The notes under the pieces are model-generated. The model was not told where the DNA came from. It saw nothing but the letters and a program-made list of their open reading frames with translations, and did not search any database. 49,399 nucleotides of DNA, taken from positions 1-49,399 of the forward strand of contig JASHPE010000124.1 in NCBI GenBank assembly GCA_030038235.1. The letters run 5' to 3'. A program made the translations under genes and the position numbers. Source of the stretch: Terriglobia bacterium. Its GTDB lineage: Bacteria; Acidobacteriota; Terriglobia; UBA7540. Each line of letters opens with the position of its first letter. Positions within the stretch are counted from its first letter, which is position 1. Positions 15,989 to 23,416 of this stretch are shown here, one piece after another.

Positions 15989-17545
15989 CTAGGGCTGTTG
16001 CTGAATGGATAGGAATTGGCCTAGCTTGTCCGACGCTTCTCCGAGCGCCCGTGCCAGGCTGACCTTGGCCAGGTTGTGCGCGAAAATGCTGTCGATGTAA
16101 TCGAGGTGCGCGCCCGCCACCGATTCCTGCGACTGCACGACTTCGACATTCTCACTCACTCCGGCCTCGAAGCGCTGACGCGTCTGGTGCAAGGTTTCCT
16201 CCATCAAGTCGATGTTCTGCTTCGCGACGTTCACCTGGTTGGCGGCCGACTCGAGATCCAAATACGCGTTGCGCACTTGGCCTTCAATCTGGCTGCGCGT
16301 GTCCTCGAGTTCGGCCCGGCGTTGCGACAGGACTGCCTCGGCCTGCCGGATGTCAGCGCCGGTGTGGCCGCCATTCCAGATCGGCACGCTGAGCGTCACC
16401 GAGACCGTATAGGTGGGGCGCAGATCGGAAGGCATGCCGATCTCGCCATAGTCGGCGCTGGCGGAAGCGGAGGGATACCGTTCCGCGCGAGCCGCCGCCA
16501 GCGCGCTCTCCGCCGCCCAGACCTGCGCCTCGGCCGCTTTCAGATCGGCACGTTGCGCGAAGGCCTGCTTGATGGCGTCGTCGAGACCGAGCACCGGCGC
16601 CGGCGCGTAGGCAACGTCATCGGAGAGTTGGTAGTCGGGATTGGGCGGCAGGCCGATCATCCGCGCCAGAGTGATTTTCTGCTTCGCGAAGTCGTTCTGC
16701 AGTGTCTCCAACCGCTGCTGGTCGAGCAGGGCTTCCACGTGGCTGCGATTCACGTCGAGCTGGGCGGCGGTGCCGAACGACTGTTGCTTGAGGGTGCGTT
16801 GGTAGAGAGCATTGGCGGTTTCGAGCTGTGATTTCGCGGACTCCAGCCGCGCGGCCGCGGCAATCACCTGCAGATACTGTCCGGCCACGCCGAGCACAAC
16901 CAGGTCCCGGGCATCCCGCGCGGAGAGCTGGCCCGCGCGCGCCACTTCCCGTGCCGAACGATAATTGTTGAGGGCGGTGAAATCGGCAATGTTCTGCGAG
17001 ACGCGCGCGCGAACGTCGAGAACGTTGAAAGGTCCCACCAGGGCGGGAAAGCTGACGCCGGGGAAACTGAAGTTGAAGCCGAACGTGCGAAGATTGAAAG
17101 TCTCCTCGGTGTCGGCAACGTCGGCGCTGAAATTTGGCAACAGCGCGCTGCGCGCTCCTCGCGCCTGGCCGCGCGCCTGGGCGAGCGCGTTGGTCACATC
17201 CACTGTTCCGAGGTTGTACAGAAGCCCGCGCCGGATCGCATCGGCGAGCGACAGCTTTCCGGTGAAGGGGAGTTTCGACGCGCTCTTTGTGCTGCCGGCG
17301 TAATCGCCCTGCACCGAAACCGTGGGATTCACGGTGTTGACGCTGGTCGTGGTGCCGGGCACAGGCGACTCGGTGGCGGTCACTCCTCCGGCTTGAGCGC
17401 TTCGCCCCGAGAGCGGAAGCGGATTGGCTTGCGTTGGCGGCGGAGGCGCAGCGCCGATCTGGGCGTGGGCGCCGGCTGCGAACACCAAGGCGCTCGCACA
17501 AGCGATCAAGACGAGTCGAAGAAGTGCAGAGCTGAATCGTTTCAT
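15989..17545 (-). CDS. TolC-family outer membrane efflux protein
   Basis: The 518-residue protein begins with a signal peptide (LLRLVLIACASALVFAAGAHA) after an AGGAATACTC SD. A Pro/Thr-rich spacer (residues 30-85) precedes two homologous OEP repeats: GKLSLADAIRRGLLYN near 95 and LGLDDAIKQAFAQRADL near 325, each followed by long coiled-coil helices (QTLKQQSFGTAAQLDVNRS; TRQRFEAGVSENVEVVQSQ). This matches the trimeric TolC/OprM channel. No adaptor or inner-membrane pump is adjacent. It lies directly upstream of the ThDP/oxidase/ketosynthase-like trio on the same strand and may export that pathway's product. Confidence 0.93.
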   Translation of the reverse strand: MKRFSSALLRLVLIACASALVFAAGAHAQIGAAPPPPTQANPLPLSGRSAQAGGVTATESPVPGTTTSVNTVNPTVSVQGDYAGSTKSASKLPFTGKLSLADAIRRGLLYNLGTVDVTNALAQARGQARGARSALLPNFSADVADTEETFNLRTFGFNFSFPGVSFPALVGPFNVLDVRARVSQNIADFTALNNYRSAREVARAGQLSARDARDLVVLGVAGQYLQVIAAAARLESAKSQLETANALYQRTLKQQSFGTAAQLDVNRSHVEALLDQQRLETLQNDFAKQKITLARMIGLPPNPDYQLSDDVAYAPAPVLGLDDAIKQAFAQRADLKAAEAQVWAAESALAAARAERYPSASASADYGEIGMPSDLRPTYTVSVTLSVPIWNGGHTGADIRQAEAVLSQRRAELEDTRSQIEGQVRNAYLDLESAANQVNVAKQNIDLMEETLHQTRQRFEAGVSENVEVVQSQESVAGAHLDYIDSIFAHNLAKVSLARALGEASDKLGQFLSIQQQP

Positions 17546-17963
17546 GAGTATTCCTTTCCGCTGCTGGTTTCGGATCGTCGGAAGAGCGATCTTCGCCCTC
17601 TCAATATAGGGCTACGGGCAGCATCAAGAGAAATATCATGCTGATTTAGGCCGGGGGGCTGTCGATTACAGCGCCGCGCGAAGCCAAGCGTACCCTAGCC
17701 AAGAGTTGGAAAAGCGAACCAAGGAGTCACATAGAGCTGATAATTTGTGAGAAGACAGCCCCAAAGCGAAGCCGCCGTCGAAGACGTCGCCCGACTTGGC
17801 AATTACGAGATTAATTCAAATGCATCAATCGGATGCAAGTAAAGTAATTCAAATGCCCAGCTCTACATATATAGATTTAGGTTCTGGAATCTTCGTGCCC
17901 CGCAGGAAGTTCGAGGTTATAGTACAGAGAACGCCGAGAGCCGACAGGGAAATGGAATCGAGA
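17546..17963. other. Divergent intergenic region between TolC-type gene and selenoprotein gene
   Basis: No convincing gene is seen here, although the reading frame of the downstream protein stays open to 17796. Visible elements are CAGCAT/ATGCTG half-sites (17619-17624, 17638-17643) on the TolC side, the 12-bp direct repeat described separately, and a palindromic TGCATC/GATGCA pair (17821-17837) between the repeats. The stretch 17800-17885 is markedly AT-richer than its surroundings and may contain the promoter. Confidence 0.5.
17812..17856. promoter_or_regulatory. Putative operator: 12-bp direct repeats flanking a palindrome
   Basis: TAATTCAAATGC occurs exactly at 17812-17823 and 17845-17856. 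The copies are 33 bp apart start to start, close to three helical turns, and flank TGCATC-N5-GATGCA (17821-17837). This arrangement is typical of a binding site for a dimeric regulator. It lies 108 bp before the proposed start of the selenoprotein gene. Confidence 0.4.
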
Positions 17964-18560
17964 ATGAAGCCGATGTTCCTACTGGGTGTGGAAGCGAATC
18001 CGCAGCCCGGCCCGCACGCCGACGGCATCCGGGCGGTCCAAGGCACGGGTAAGGAATATCCGCAAATCTGGCACTTGTTTGCCTATCGTCCGGCCGCCAC
18101 GGAACACCTGGCGCGATTCACCCAGGAGGTGATGCGCGGCGACTCGCCGCTCAGTCCCGGTCTTCGCGAGCTGATCGCCGCCTTCACTTCGGCCTGCAAT
18201 CACTGCCCGTTTTGAGCGAAGTACCACGCCGCAGTTGCGGCGGAATTGCTGGGCAGCGCCCAACTGGTCAAGGGCACCCTGGATGACCTCGCTCGCTCCG
18301 GGCTTCCGGAGAATCAGAAGGCGCTGCTGCGCTTCGTTACCAAAGTGAATAACAGCTCCTCAGAGATTTCAGCGGAAGACGTCGAGGCTCTGCACGCCGC
18401 CGGCTGGACCGATGCCGCCCTCTACGACGCCATCACCGTCTGCGCGCTGTTCAACTTTTATAACCGCTGGATCGAGGCTTGCGGCGTCCACCCCATGTCC
18501 GAAGAGGCTCATCGGGAGTTCGGAGCGCGCACCGCGCATCACGGGTACATCCGAAAGTAG
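17964..18560 (+). CDS. AhpD/CMD-family peroxidase-like selenoprotein, UGA read as Sec84
   Basis: The frame from ATG 17964 is interrupted only by TGA at 18213-18215 and continues to TAG at 18560, giving 198 residues. Around it the protein reads C-N-H-C81-P-F-U84-A-K-Y-H88. Mycobacterial AhpD uses Glu118, Cys130, Cys133 and His137; here E69, C81, U84 and H88 have identical spacing, so UGA falls exactly at a catalytic Cys. Residues after it (HAAVAAELLG, ALYDAITVCALFNFYNRW) are typical of carboxymuconolactone-decarboxylase/AhpD-like proteins. A hairpin with the right geometry for bSECIS follows. Expected role: thiol/selenol-dependent peroxide reduction in the cytoplasm. An ATG at 17952 is an alternative start. 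A routine gene caller would split this into 17952-18215 and 18246-18560. A nonsense-mutated pseudogene is the alternative, but there is no other damage. Confidence 0.85.
18213..18242 (+). promoter_or_regulatory. bSECIS-like hairpin following the in-frame UGA
   Basis: Seventeen nucleotides after UGA (18213-18215) is a tetraloop AGUU (18233-18236) closed by a perfect six-pair GC stem, CGCCGC (18227-18232) with GCGGCG (18237-18242). Bacterial SECIS elements place a small apical loop with a G in its first two positions about 16-37 nt after UGA; this hairpin meets both conditions. CCA just below the stem could pair with UGG further on, across a bulge. Confidence 0.7.
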
Positions 18561-18871
18561 CTCCCGCCGGAACCTGAGTCGGCCCGTTCCGCGGCACCCC
18601 GGTATCTTACCAGTGTATTGCATTATCATTCACTTGACAGCGAAGGGCTTTAGGTGGCATCCTGAACCACCTCAGGGGGAATCTCGTGTAGGGACTTAAA
18701 GGGGATTTCCGGCAACGTTTTCAGCCGCTCGATTAAGGGCAAGCTTTCCGGGAACGCAGTTCATTTGAGGGGGCCGGGAATTTGTCGGCCTACCGTATTC
18801 GATTCATAACCTTCACACGGACTCGCTTTGGTCCTCAAGCCGAAGCAACCGAAGTTGAGGAAGGAAGTGCC
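18561..18871. other. Intergenic leader region ahead of the polysaccharide locus
   Basis: No gene is seen in these 311 bases. CGGAAC/GTTCCG (18568-18573, 18586-18591) could form a weak hairpin after the selenoprotein gene. TTGACA at 18634-18639 is a perfect -35 hexamer but lacks a good -10 at the right distance. AGGTGG/CCACCT half-sites (about 18652-18673) sit just downstream and may be a regulator site for the export operon. Confidence 0.4.
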
Positions 18872-19693
18872 ATGATGAAGAAGAGTCTCTTGCCTGCGGC
18901 TCTGACACTCGCATTCATAAGCTGCGTAGGATACGCGCAGGACACGCCGAGCGCGCTGCGGCCGCCCAAACTGACGACAGTAAGCGGAACCATGCCGGGG
19001 AGCGCCGCGACTGCTCCATCGACAGCTTCCGCTGCCCCTGCGGCGCCTGCCGCGAACGACGGCGCAGATAATCAGGCCTCAGCCCCGCTGCTCGAGCGCC
19101 GCAATCCCCGCTACCGCCTGGAGCTTGGCGACGTCATCACCCTAGATTTTCCCTTTACCCCGGAATACGACGAGAACGTAACCGTCCAACCGGACGGCTA
19201 CGTTACCTTGATCACAGTCGGCGAGATGCACGTGGCGGGCATGACGATTCCCGAGGTGCAGACGGCGCTGCGCAATGCGTACGCTAAGATCCTGCATGAG
19301 CCGATCATCGCGGTGGGTCTCAGCACTTTTGAAAATCCCTACTTCATTGTGGGCGGCGAAGTCGGCAAGCCCGGCAAATACGATCTGCACGGCGACACCA
19401 CTTTGACTCAGGCGGTGGAGATTGCGGGCGGGTTCACGTATACCTCCAAGCATTCGCACGTGCTGCTTTTCCGGCGCGTATCGGATGACTGGGTTTCGGC
19501 TCGCGTCGTCAACGTGAAGAAAATGTTGAGCGCCGGCAATCTGGCCGAGGACATTCACCTCGAGCCTGGGGATATGGTTTTTATACCGAAGAACCGGCTT
19601 TCCAAAGTGCAGCCTTACCTGCCTTACCTTTTGCCTTATCAGTTGTTCCGTATCAACTTTAATGCCAGTTCAGTGGGAACCTACATACCGTAA
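18872..19693 (+). CDS. Wza-type polysaccharide export protein (Poly_export/SLBB)
   Basis: ATG 18872 is preceded by GAGGAAGGAAG. The 273-residue protein has a signal peptide (MMKKSLLPAALTLAFISCVGYAQ; a Cys at residue 16 but no good lipobox), an Ala/Pro/Thr-rich linker to about 75, the Poly_export domain (YRLELGDVITLDFPFTPEYD ... VQPDGYVTL) and an SLBB domain (YFIVGGEVGKPGKYDL). This is the periplasmic/outer-membrane component that carries capsule or exopolysaccharide out of the cell. It is the first gene of the plus-strand polysaccharide run, and the Wzz-like gene follows at 57 bp. Confidence 0.93.
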   Translation: MMKKSLLPAALTLAFISCVGYAQDTPSALRPPKLTTVSGTMPGSAATAPSTASAAPAAPAANDGADNQASAPLLERRNPRYRLELGDVITLDFPFTPEYDENVTVQPDGYVTLITVGEMHVAGMTIPEVQTALRNAYAKILHEPIIAVGLSTFENPYFIVGGEVGKPGKYDLHGDTTLTQAVEIAGGFTYTSKHSHVLLFRRVSDDWVSARVVNVKKMLSAGNLAEDIHLEPGDMVFIPKNRLSKVQPYLPYLLPYQLFRINFNASSVGTYIP

Positions 19694-19749
19694 TACGAGC
19701 CGTGTCTGACTGCCACCGCCCCGCAGGGCCGGTCGCGATGGAGGATCCA

Positions 19750-21303
19750 ATGGAAGAAAACAGCAGTTTTAAGGGCATGCACCAAACGATTACGTCTCTT
19801 TCGCGGGACTCGGTGGCAGTGATGTTCCGGCGGCGCAAGCTGATTCGCCAGGCGTTTGTCTGGTCGCTTTTGGGCGGGATTCTGGCGGTAATGCTGTTCG
19901 GGATCCTCTACGAGTCCGACGCGGAAGTCGCGGTCCGGCCATGGACGCGAACCCCGGCCACGATTACCGAAGACAACAGCCCTCGTCCCACGCTTCCGGG
20001 CGATAACAACGGCGTCGAAGAAGCGATCAACTCGGAGATCGAGTTGCTCACCACCGATGACATCCTGCAGCACGTCGTAGTCACGTGCAAGCTGCAGTAC
20101 GGGATTCCGAAGTGGTACACACCCGCAAAGTTGTGGGTCTACCGGACGGTTCCGGGATACTGGGATCAGTTGATTCCCAAAGCGGTCGCGAAGCTCAATG
20201 ACGACCTTGAAATCGACGAGGTGAAGAGCTCGAACATGCTCACGATCGCATACACCTCGAAGGACCCGACCATGGCTTCGTGCGTGAACCGCGCGCTGAT
20301 GGGGTTCTATATCGCCAAGCACAACGCCGCGTGGCGTCCGCAGAAGATGTTCGATTTCTTCGCCGAGCAGAGCGAGAACTACAAGAAGCGGCTTTATGAC
20401 GACGAGCGCGCGATGTTCGCCTGGCAGAAGGCTAACGACGCTGTGGATTCCCAGACCAACATGGTCATCAGTGTGAATCAGGCGGGCCAGTTCCTGTCCA
20501 GTTTGCGCACCACGGAAGCCGGAGAGGCCGCGAACAAAGGGCAATTGCAGTCCGGCGATCAGCAAAGGGCGGTCCTGTCGCCGCGCATGGACACCACGCA
20601 GACCGTCTCGGATAACTATCAATTGATGGCGCAGCTCAAGGCATCCCTAGTGCAGTTGAATTTGCAGCGCACCCAGTTGCTGGTGAAGTACGACCCGAGC
20701 TACCCCTTGGTGAAGGCCATCGACACCCAAATCCAGCAGGCGCAGCAGGCGATCGCCGAGCAGCAGAATGAGCCCGTTCACGACGCGAGCACCGGCCCCA
20801 ACCCGGTTGTGCTGTACCTCGACCAGGTTAACGCGCAGAACCGGATCCAGTTGCAGGGGCAAGTTGAGCAGTCGAAGGTGGAGCAGGATATCGTAAAGCA
20901 GTACAAAGATGAAGCCTTGGCGTACGATTACAAGGCGATGATCCAGAACGACATGCAGCGCGAAGTCAGCGCCATGCAAAACAACTATCTGCTCTACCTC
21001 ACCAAGCGCGAGGAGGGGCGGATTGAGGACATGCTGGACAAGCGCCAGATTGACAACGTCACGATCGTCAAAACGCCGACCATGCCGGTGATTCCCACTT
21101 TCAACCCGCTGGTGCTGGTGGCGCTGGCCGTGGTGCTGGCAGCCATCATCGCCATCTGCCTGGCTTTCATCGTCGATTATCTCGACCCATCCTTCCGGAC
21201 GCCGGACGAGGTCCAGGAGTTCCTCGACGTTCCGGTGTTTGCATCGATTCCGGAAAACGGCCAGGAAGCTGTGGTCGGGGCCGTGCACAAGAACGGACAC
21301 TAA
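19750..21303 (+). CDS. Wzz/PCP-type chain-length determinant protein
   Basis: I prefer ATG 19750 because GGAGGATCCA precedes it; the frame is open to a GTG at 19702. The 517-residue protein has an N-terminal membrane helix (FVWSLLGGILAVMLFGILY, about 39-57), a long periplasmic helical region with coiled coils (about 300-440) and a C-terminal helix (LVLVALAVVLAAIIAICLAFIV) followed by the cytoplasmic DYLDPSFRTPDEVQEFLDVPVFASIP typical of PCP-2 proteins. No kinase domain is fused; a separate kinase-like gene lies at 22440. It controls polymer length together with the Wza-like protein. Confidence 0.9.
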   Translation: MEENSSFKGMHQTITSLSRDSVAVMFRRRKLIRQAFVWSLLGGILAVMLFGILYESDAEVAVRPWTRTPATITEDNSPRPTLPGDNNGVEEAINSEIELLTTDDILQHVVVTCKLQYGIPKWYTPAKLWVYRTVPGYWDQLIPKAVAKLNDDLEIDEVKSSNMLTIAYTSKDPTMASCVNRALMGFYIAKHNAAWRPQKMFDFFAEQSENYKKRLYDDERAMFAWQKANDAVDSQTNMVISVNQAGQFLSSLRTTEAGEAANKGQLQSGDQQRAVLSPRMDTTQTVSDNYQLMAQLKASLVQLNLQRTQLLVKYDPSYPLVKAIDTQIQQAQQAIAEQQNEPVHDASTGPNPVVLYLDQVNAQNRIQLQGQVEQSKVEQDIVKQYKDEALAYDYKAMIQNDMQREVSAMQNNYLLYLTKREEGRIEDMLDKRQIDNVTIVKTPTMPVIPTFNPLVLVALAVVLAAIIAICLAFIVDYLDPSFRTPDEVQEFLDVPVFASIPENGQEAVVGAVHKNGH

Positions 21304-21312
21304 GGTTGGGCC

Positions 21313-22383
21313 ATGCTGCTGGATCATTACGGGCTGCGTGAACAGCCCTTTGGCGTGACGCCCAACCCCCGGTTTCTGCATCTCAGTGCGGGACACAGGG
21401 AGGCTTTGGCCTCCCTGGTCTACGGGATCGAATCTGGCAGAGGCTTCCTGGCGTTGATCGCTCCCCCCGGAATGGGGAAGACCACGCTGCTGTTCCAGCT
21501 TCTGGAGCGGCTGGGCGGCGCGGCAAGGACCGTCTTCCTGTTTCAAACGCAGTGCGACGCACGCGGTTTGATGCGCAGCATCATGCAGGATCTCGGTCTG
21601 GGTGCCGGCGAGGAGGAGGACCTGGTGAGTTTGCAGTCGCGGCTCAACCAGGTCTTGATCGAGGAGTTGCAGGCGCGCAGGAAATTCGTGCTGGTTGTCG
21701 ATGAGGCACAAAACCTGGAAGATTCGGCGCTCGAGTTTATTCGTATGCTCTCGAATTTCGAAACGCCTCGCGAGAAGCTGATGCACATCGTTCTGGCGGG
21801 TCAGCCACAACTGGCTGAGAAGCTGGCGCGGCCGTCGATGGTGCAGTTGCGGCAGCGGGTTTCGATGTTCATTCGACTGCGGCCGCTCAATGCGGCGGAA
21901 ACGGGCGAATATGTCAATCACCGCCTGCGGGTGGCCGGGTATTCGGGAGCCGGTCTCTTCAACGGGGGCGCGGTGAGCGCGGTCGCCGGCTTGAGCGGCG
22001 GGATACCGCGGAACATCAACAACCTTTGCTTCAACGCGCTTTCCTTGGGCTACGCGGGGGGCAGGAAGACCATTGACTCCGACATCGTGCGGGAGGTCGC
22101 CACCGACCTTGATCTCAGGCTTCTCGCGGCGGAAACCGGTGTTGCAGTCGGATCCTCGGAGACGGAGGCGCCGTCATCGCCACGCCCCGATCATCGCGGC
22201 GCCAATGGGTGGGCTGTGATGCTTGACCGCATCCTGCCGTCGAGCGCCCTTGGTTCGGGTTCGCACTCGGCGAGGCGAAACCGGACAACGCAGGCGCCGG
22301 ATGCTGTTTTGGCTTCGGATGCTGGTTGGAAGGAAGCGGTAGGGTCGGTGGCGGGCCGCTTGCGCGGTCGAATGGTTCATTGA
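21313..22383 (+). CDS. GspA/ExeA-type AAA ATPase of polysaccharide locus
   Basis: The 356-residue protein begins YGLREQPFGVTPNPRFL, the signature of ExeA/GspA-like ATPases also found as the putative secretion ATPase of exosortase-linked EPS loci. Walker A is APPGMGKTTLL (about 55-65), Walker B LVVDEAQNL (about 133-141), followed by MLSNFET and GIPRNINNLCFNAL (sensor 2). It starts 9 bp after the Wzz-like gene. The last 90 residues are Ser/Ala/Arg-rich and probably disordered, with no PG-binding domain. It may energise assembly of the export complex. No exosortase is encoded in this window. Confidence 0.9.
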   Translation: MLLDHYGLREQPFGVTPNPRFLHLSAGHREALASLVYGIESGRGFLALIAPPGMGKTTLLFQLLERLGGAARTVFLFQTQCDARGLMRSIMQDLGLGAGEEEDLVSLQSRLNQVLIEELQARRKFVLVVDEAQNLEDSALEFIRMLSNFETPREKLMHIVLAGQPQLAEKLARPSMVQLRQRVSMFIRLRPLNAAETGEYVNHRLRVAGYSGAGLFNGGAVSAVAGLSGGIPRNINNLCFNALSLGYAGGRKTIDSDIVREVATDLDLRLLAAETGVAVGSSETEAPSSPRPDHRGANGWAVMLDRILPSSALGSGSHSARRNRTTQAPDAVLASDAGWKEAVGSVAGRLRGRMVH

Positions 22384-22439
22384 ATTCTTAAGTTGATACT
22401 CGTTATAGACAGTTTATTGGCGATGCGGAGGGAAAGTCA

Positions 22440-23174
22440 TTGAGCAAAAACTTCGAACTCTTACAGCGGGCGCAAAGAGACCAGGAATCTATCACTCGCG
22501 CCCGCACCGGCAGCGTCAACACTCCGGCGGCGCAGTCCGATGGCTTCACTTCTCAGGAGGCGCTGCGGCTGGTCCAACGGGTGTTCCTGGTGCCCGGTCC
22601 CGATGCACCGCGGGTGGTGGTTTTTTCCGCCGTCGACCCGGGGGACGGCTGCACGACGGTTTGCGCTCGAGTGGCGGAAACTCTGGCCGGCGAAGTCAGC
22701 CAGTCGGGTACGTCCTGTATTATTGACGCTGATCTCCGTGGGGCATCGCTTCACCGCCATTTCGGACTGGAGAACGTCAAGGGTCTGGCTGAGGCAGTGA
22801 CCGAGAGCGGGCCGGTTCGGGATTTCATGCAGCCCGTAAACGGGGGGCGGCTTTGGATTATGACGGCCGGCGCCGGCGGTTCGAATGTGCACAGCCTGTT
22901 GACGTCCGAGGGCCTGAGCACACGCATCGCCGAGCTGCGCTCGGAATTTGACAATGTTTTGATCGATTCGCCTGCCGTTAATTTGTACGCGGACGCCGTG
23001 GCTCTGGGCAAGCTGTCCGACGGGATGATTCTGGTCCTGCAGTCCAATGCCACCCGCCGAGAGGCGGCGCGCCGCGCCAAGGAGATCATCGAGGTCGGTC
23101 ACGTACGGCTGCTGGGCGCCGTCCTCAACAAGCGGCGCTTTCCGGTCCCGGCCGGGATCTACGGCAAGATTTAA
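22440..23174 (+). CDS. BY-kinase/CpsD-like protein with degenerate Walker A
   Basis: TTG 22440 is the start, with GGAGGGAAA nine bases upstream. The 244-residue protein has the P-loop fold of bacterial tyrosine kinases (CpsD/CapB): Walker A' CIIDADLR (93-100), Walker B NVLIDSP (172-178) and LSDGMILVLQSNATRREAARRA. The Walker A position reads DPGDGCTT (66-73): the invariant Lys is Cys71. The C-terminal Tyr cluster is reduced to a single Tyr in IYGKI. Autokinase activity is therefore doubtful, and it may act as a structural partner of the PCP protein. Upstream 22384-22439 is AT-rich. Confidence 0.85.
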   Translation: MSKNFELLQRAQRDQESITRARTGSVNTPAAQSDGFTSQEALRLVQRVFLVPGPDAPRVVVFSAVDPGDGCTTVCARVAETLAGEVSQSGTSCIIDADLRGASLHRHFGLENVKGLAEAVTESGPVRDFMQPVNGGRLWIMTAGAGGSNVHSLLTSEGLSTRIAELRSEFDNVLIDSPAVNLYADAVALGKLSDGMILVLQSNATRREAARRAKEIIEVGHVRLLGAVLNKRRFPVPAGIYGKI

Positions 23175-23416
23175 CGGTTTTTCGAACCCAACCCCGCTCG
23201 CATTCGCGGAAGGCCAGGTGCGCGGTGAGCGCCGGCAGGCAAGCCTATTGTCCAACGGGAGATAGCTTACGGGTTCGACCGTATTCGATAAACTGGTTTC
23301 TCTTGAATGGAGTTGCCGGCTGGGCGCGATGTGGTGTTGTGGCGCTTTTGATCAGTCCGGGCGCTGACAGGTTTCTTTTCTCCTGAAAGGCGACAACCAG
23401 AGGAGGTTCGAGCAAG

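Noticed and set aside
17796..18215. Reading the upstream half of the AhpD-like frame as a complete gene
   Set aside because: The family domain continues in the same frame past the TGA with catalytic His and conserved helices, so a stand-alone 5' gene makes no functional sense.
18634..18662. Sigma-70 promoter from the perfect TTGACA
   Set aside because: No acceptable -10 lies 16-18 bp downstream, so it is noted within the intergenic entry but not called a promoter.
20647..21921. Minus-strand open frame of 424 codons
   Set aside because: Antisense to the Wzz-like and ATPase genes, His/Gln/Arg-rich, no recognisable motif.
23175..23416. Riboswitch ahead of the UDP-glucose dehydrogenase gene
   Set aside because: I looked for GEMM and other common aptamer cores in this 242-bp gap and saw none; only short, weak hairpins are present.
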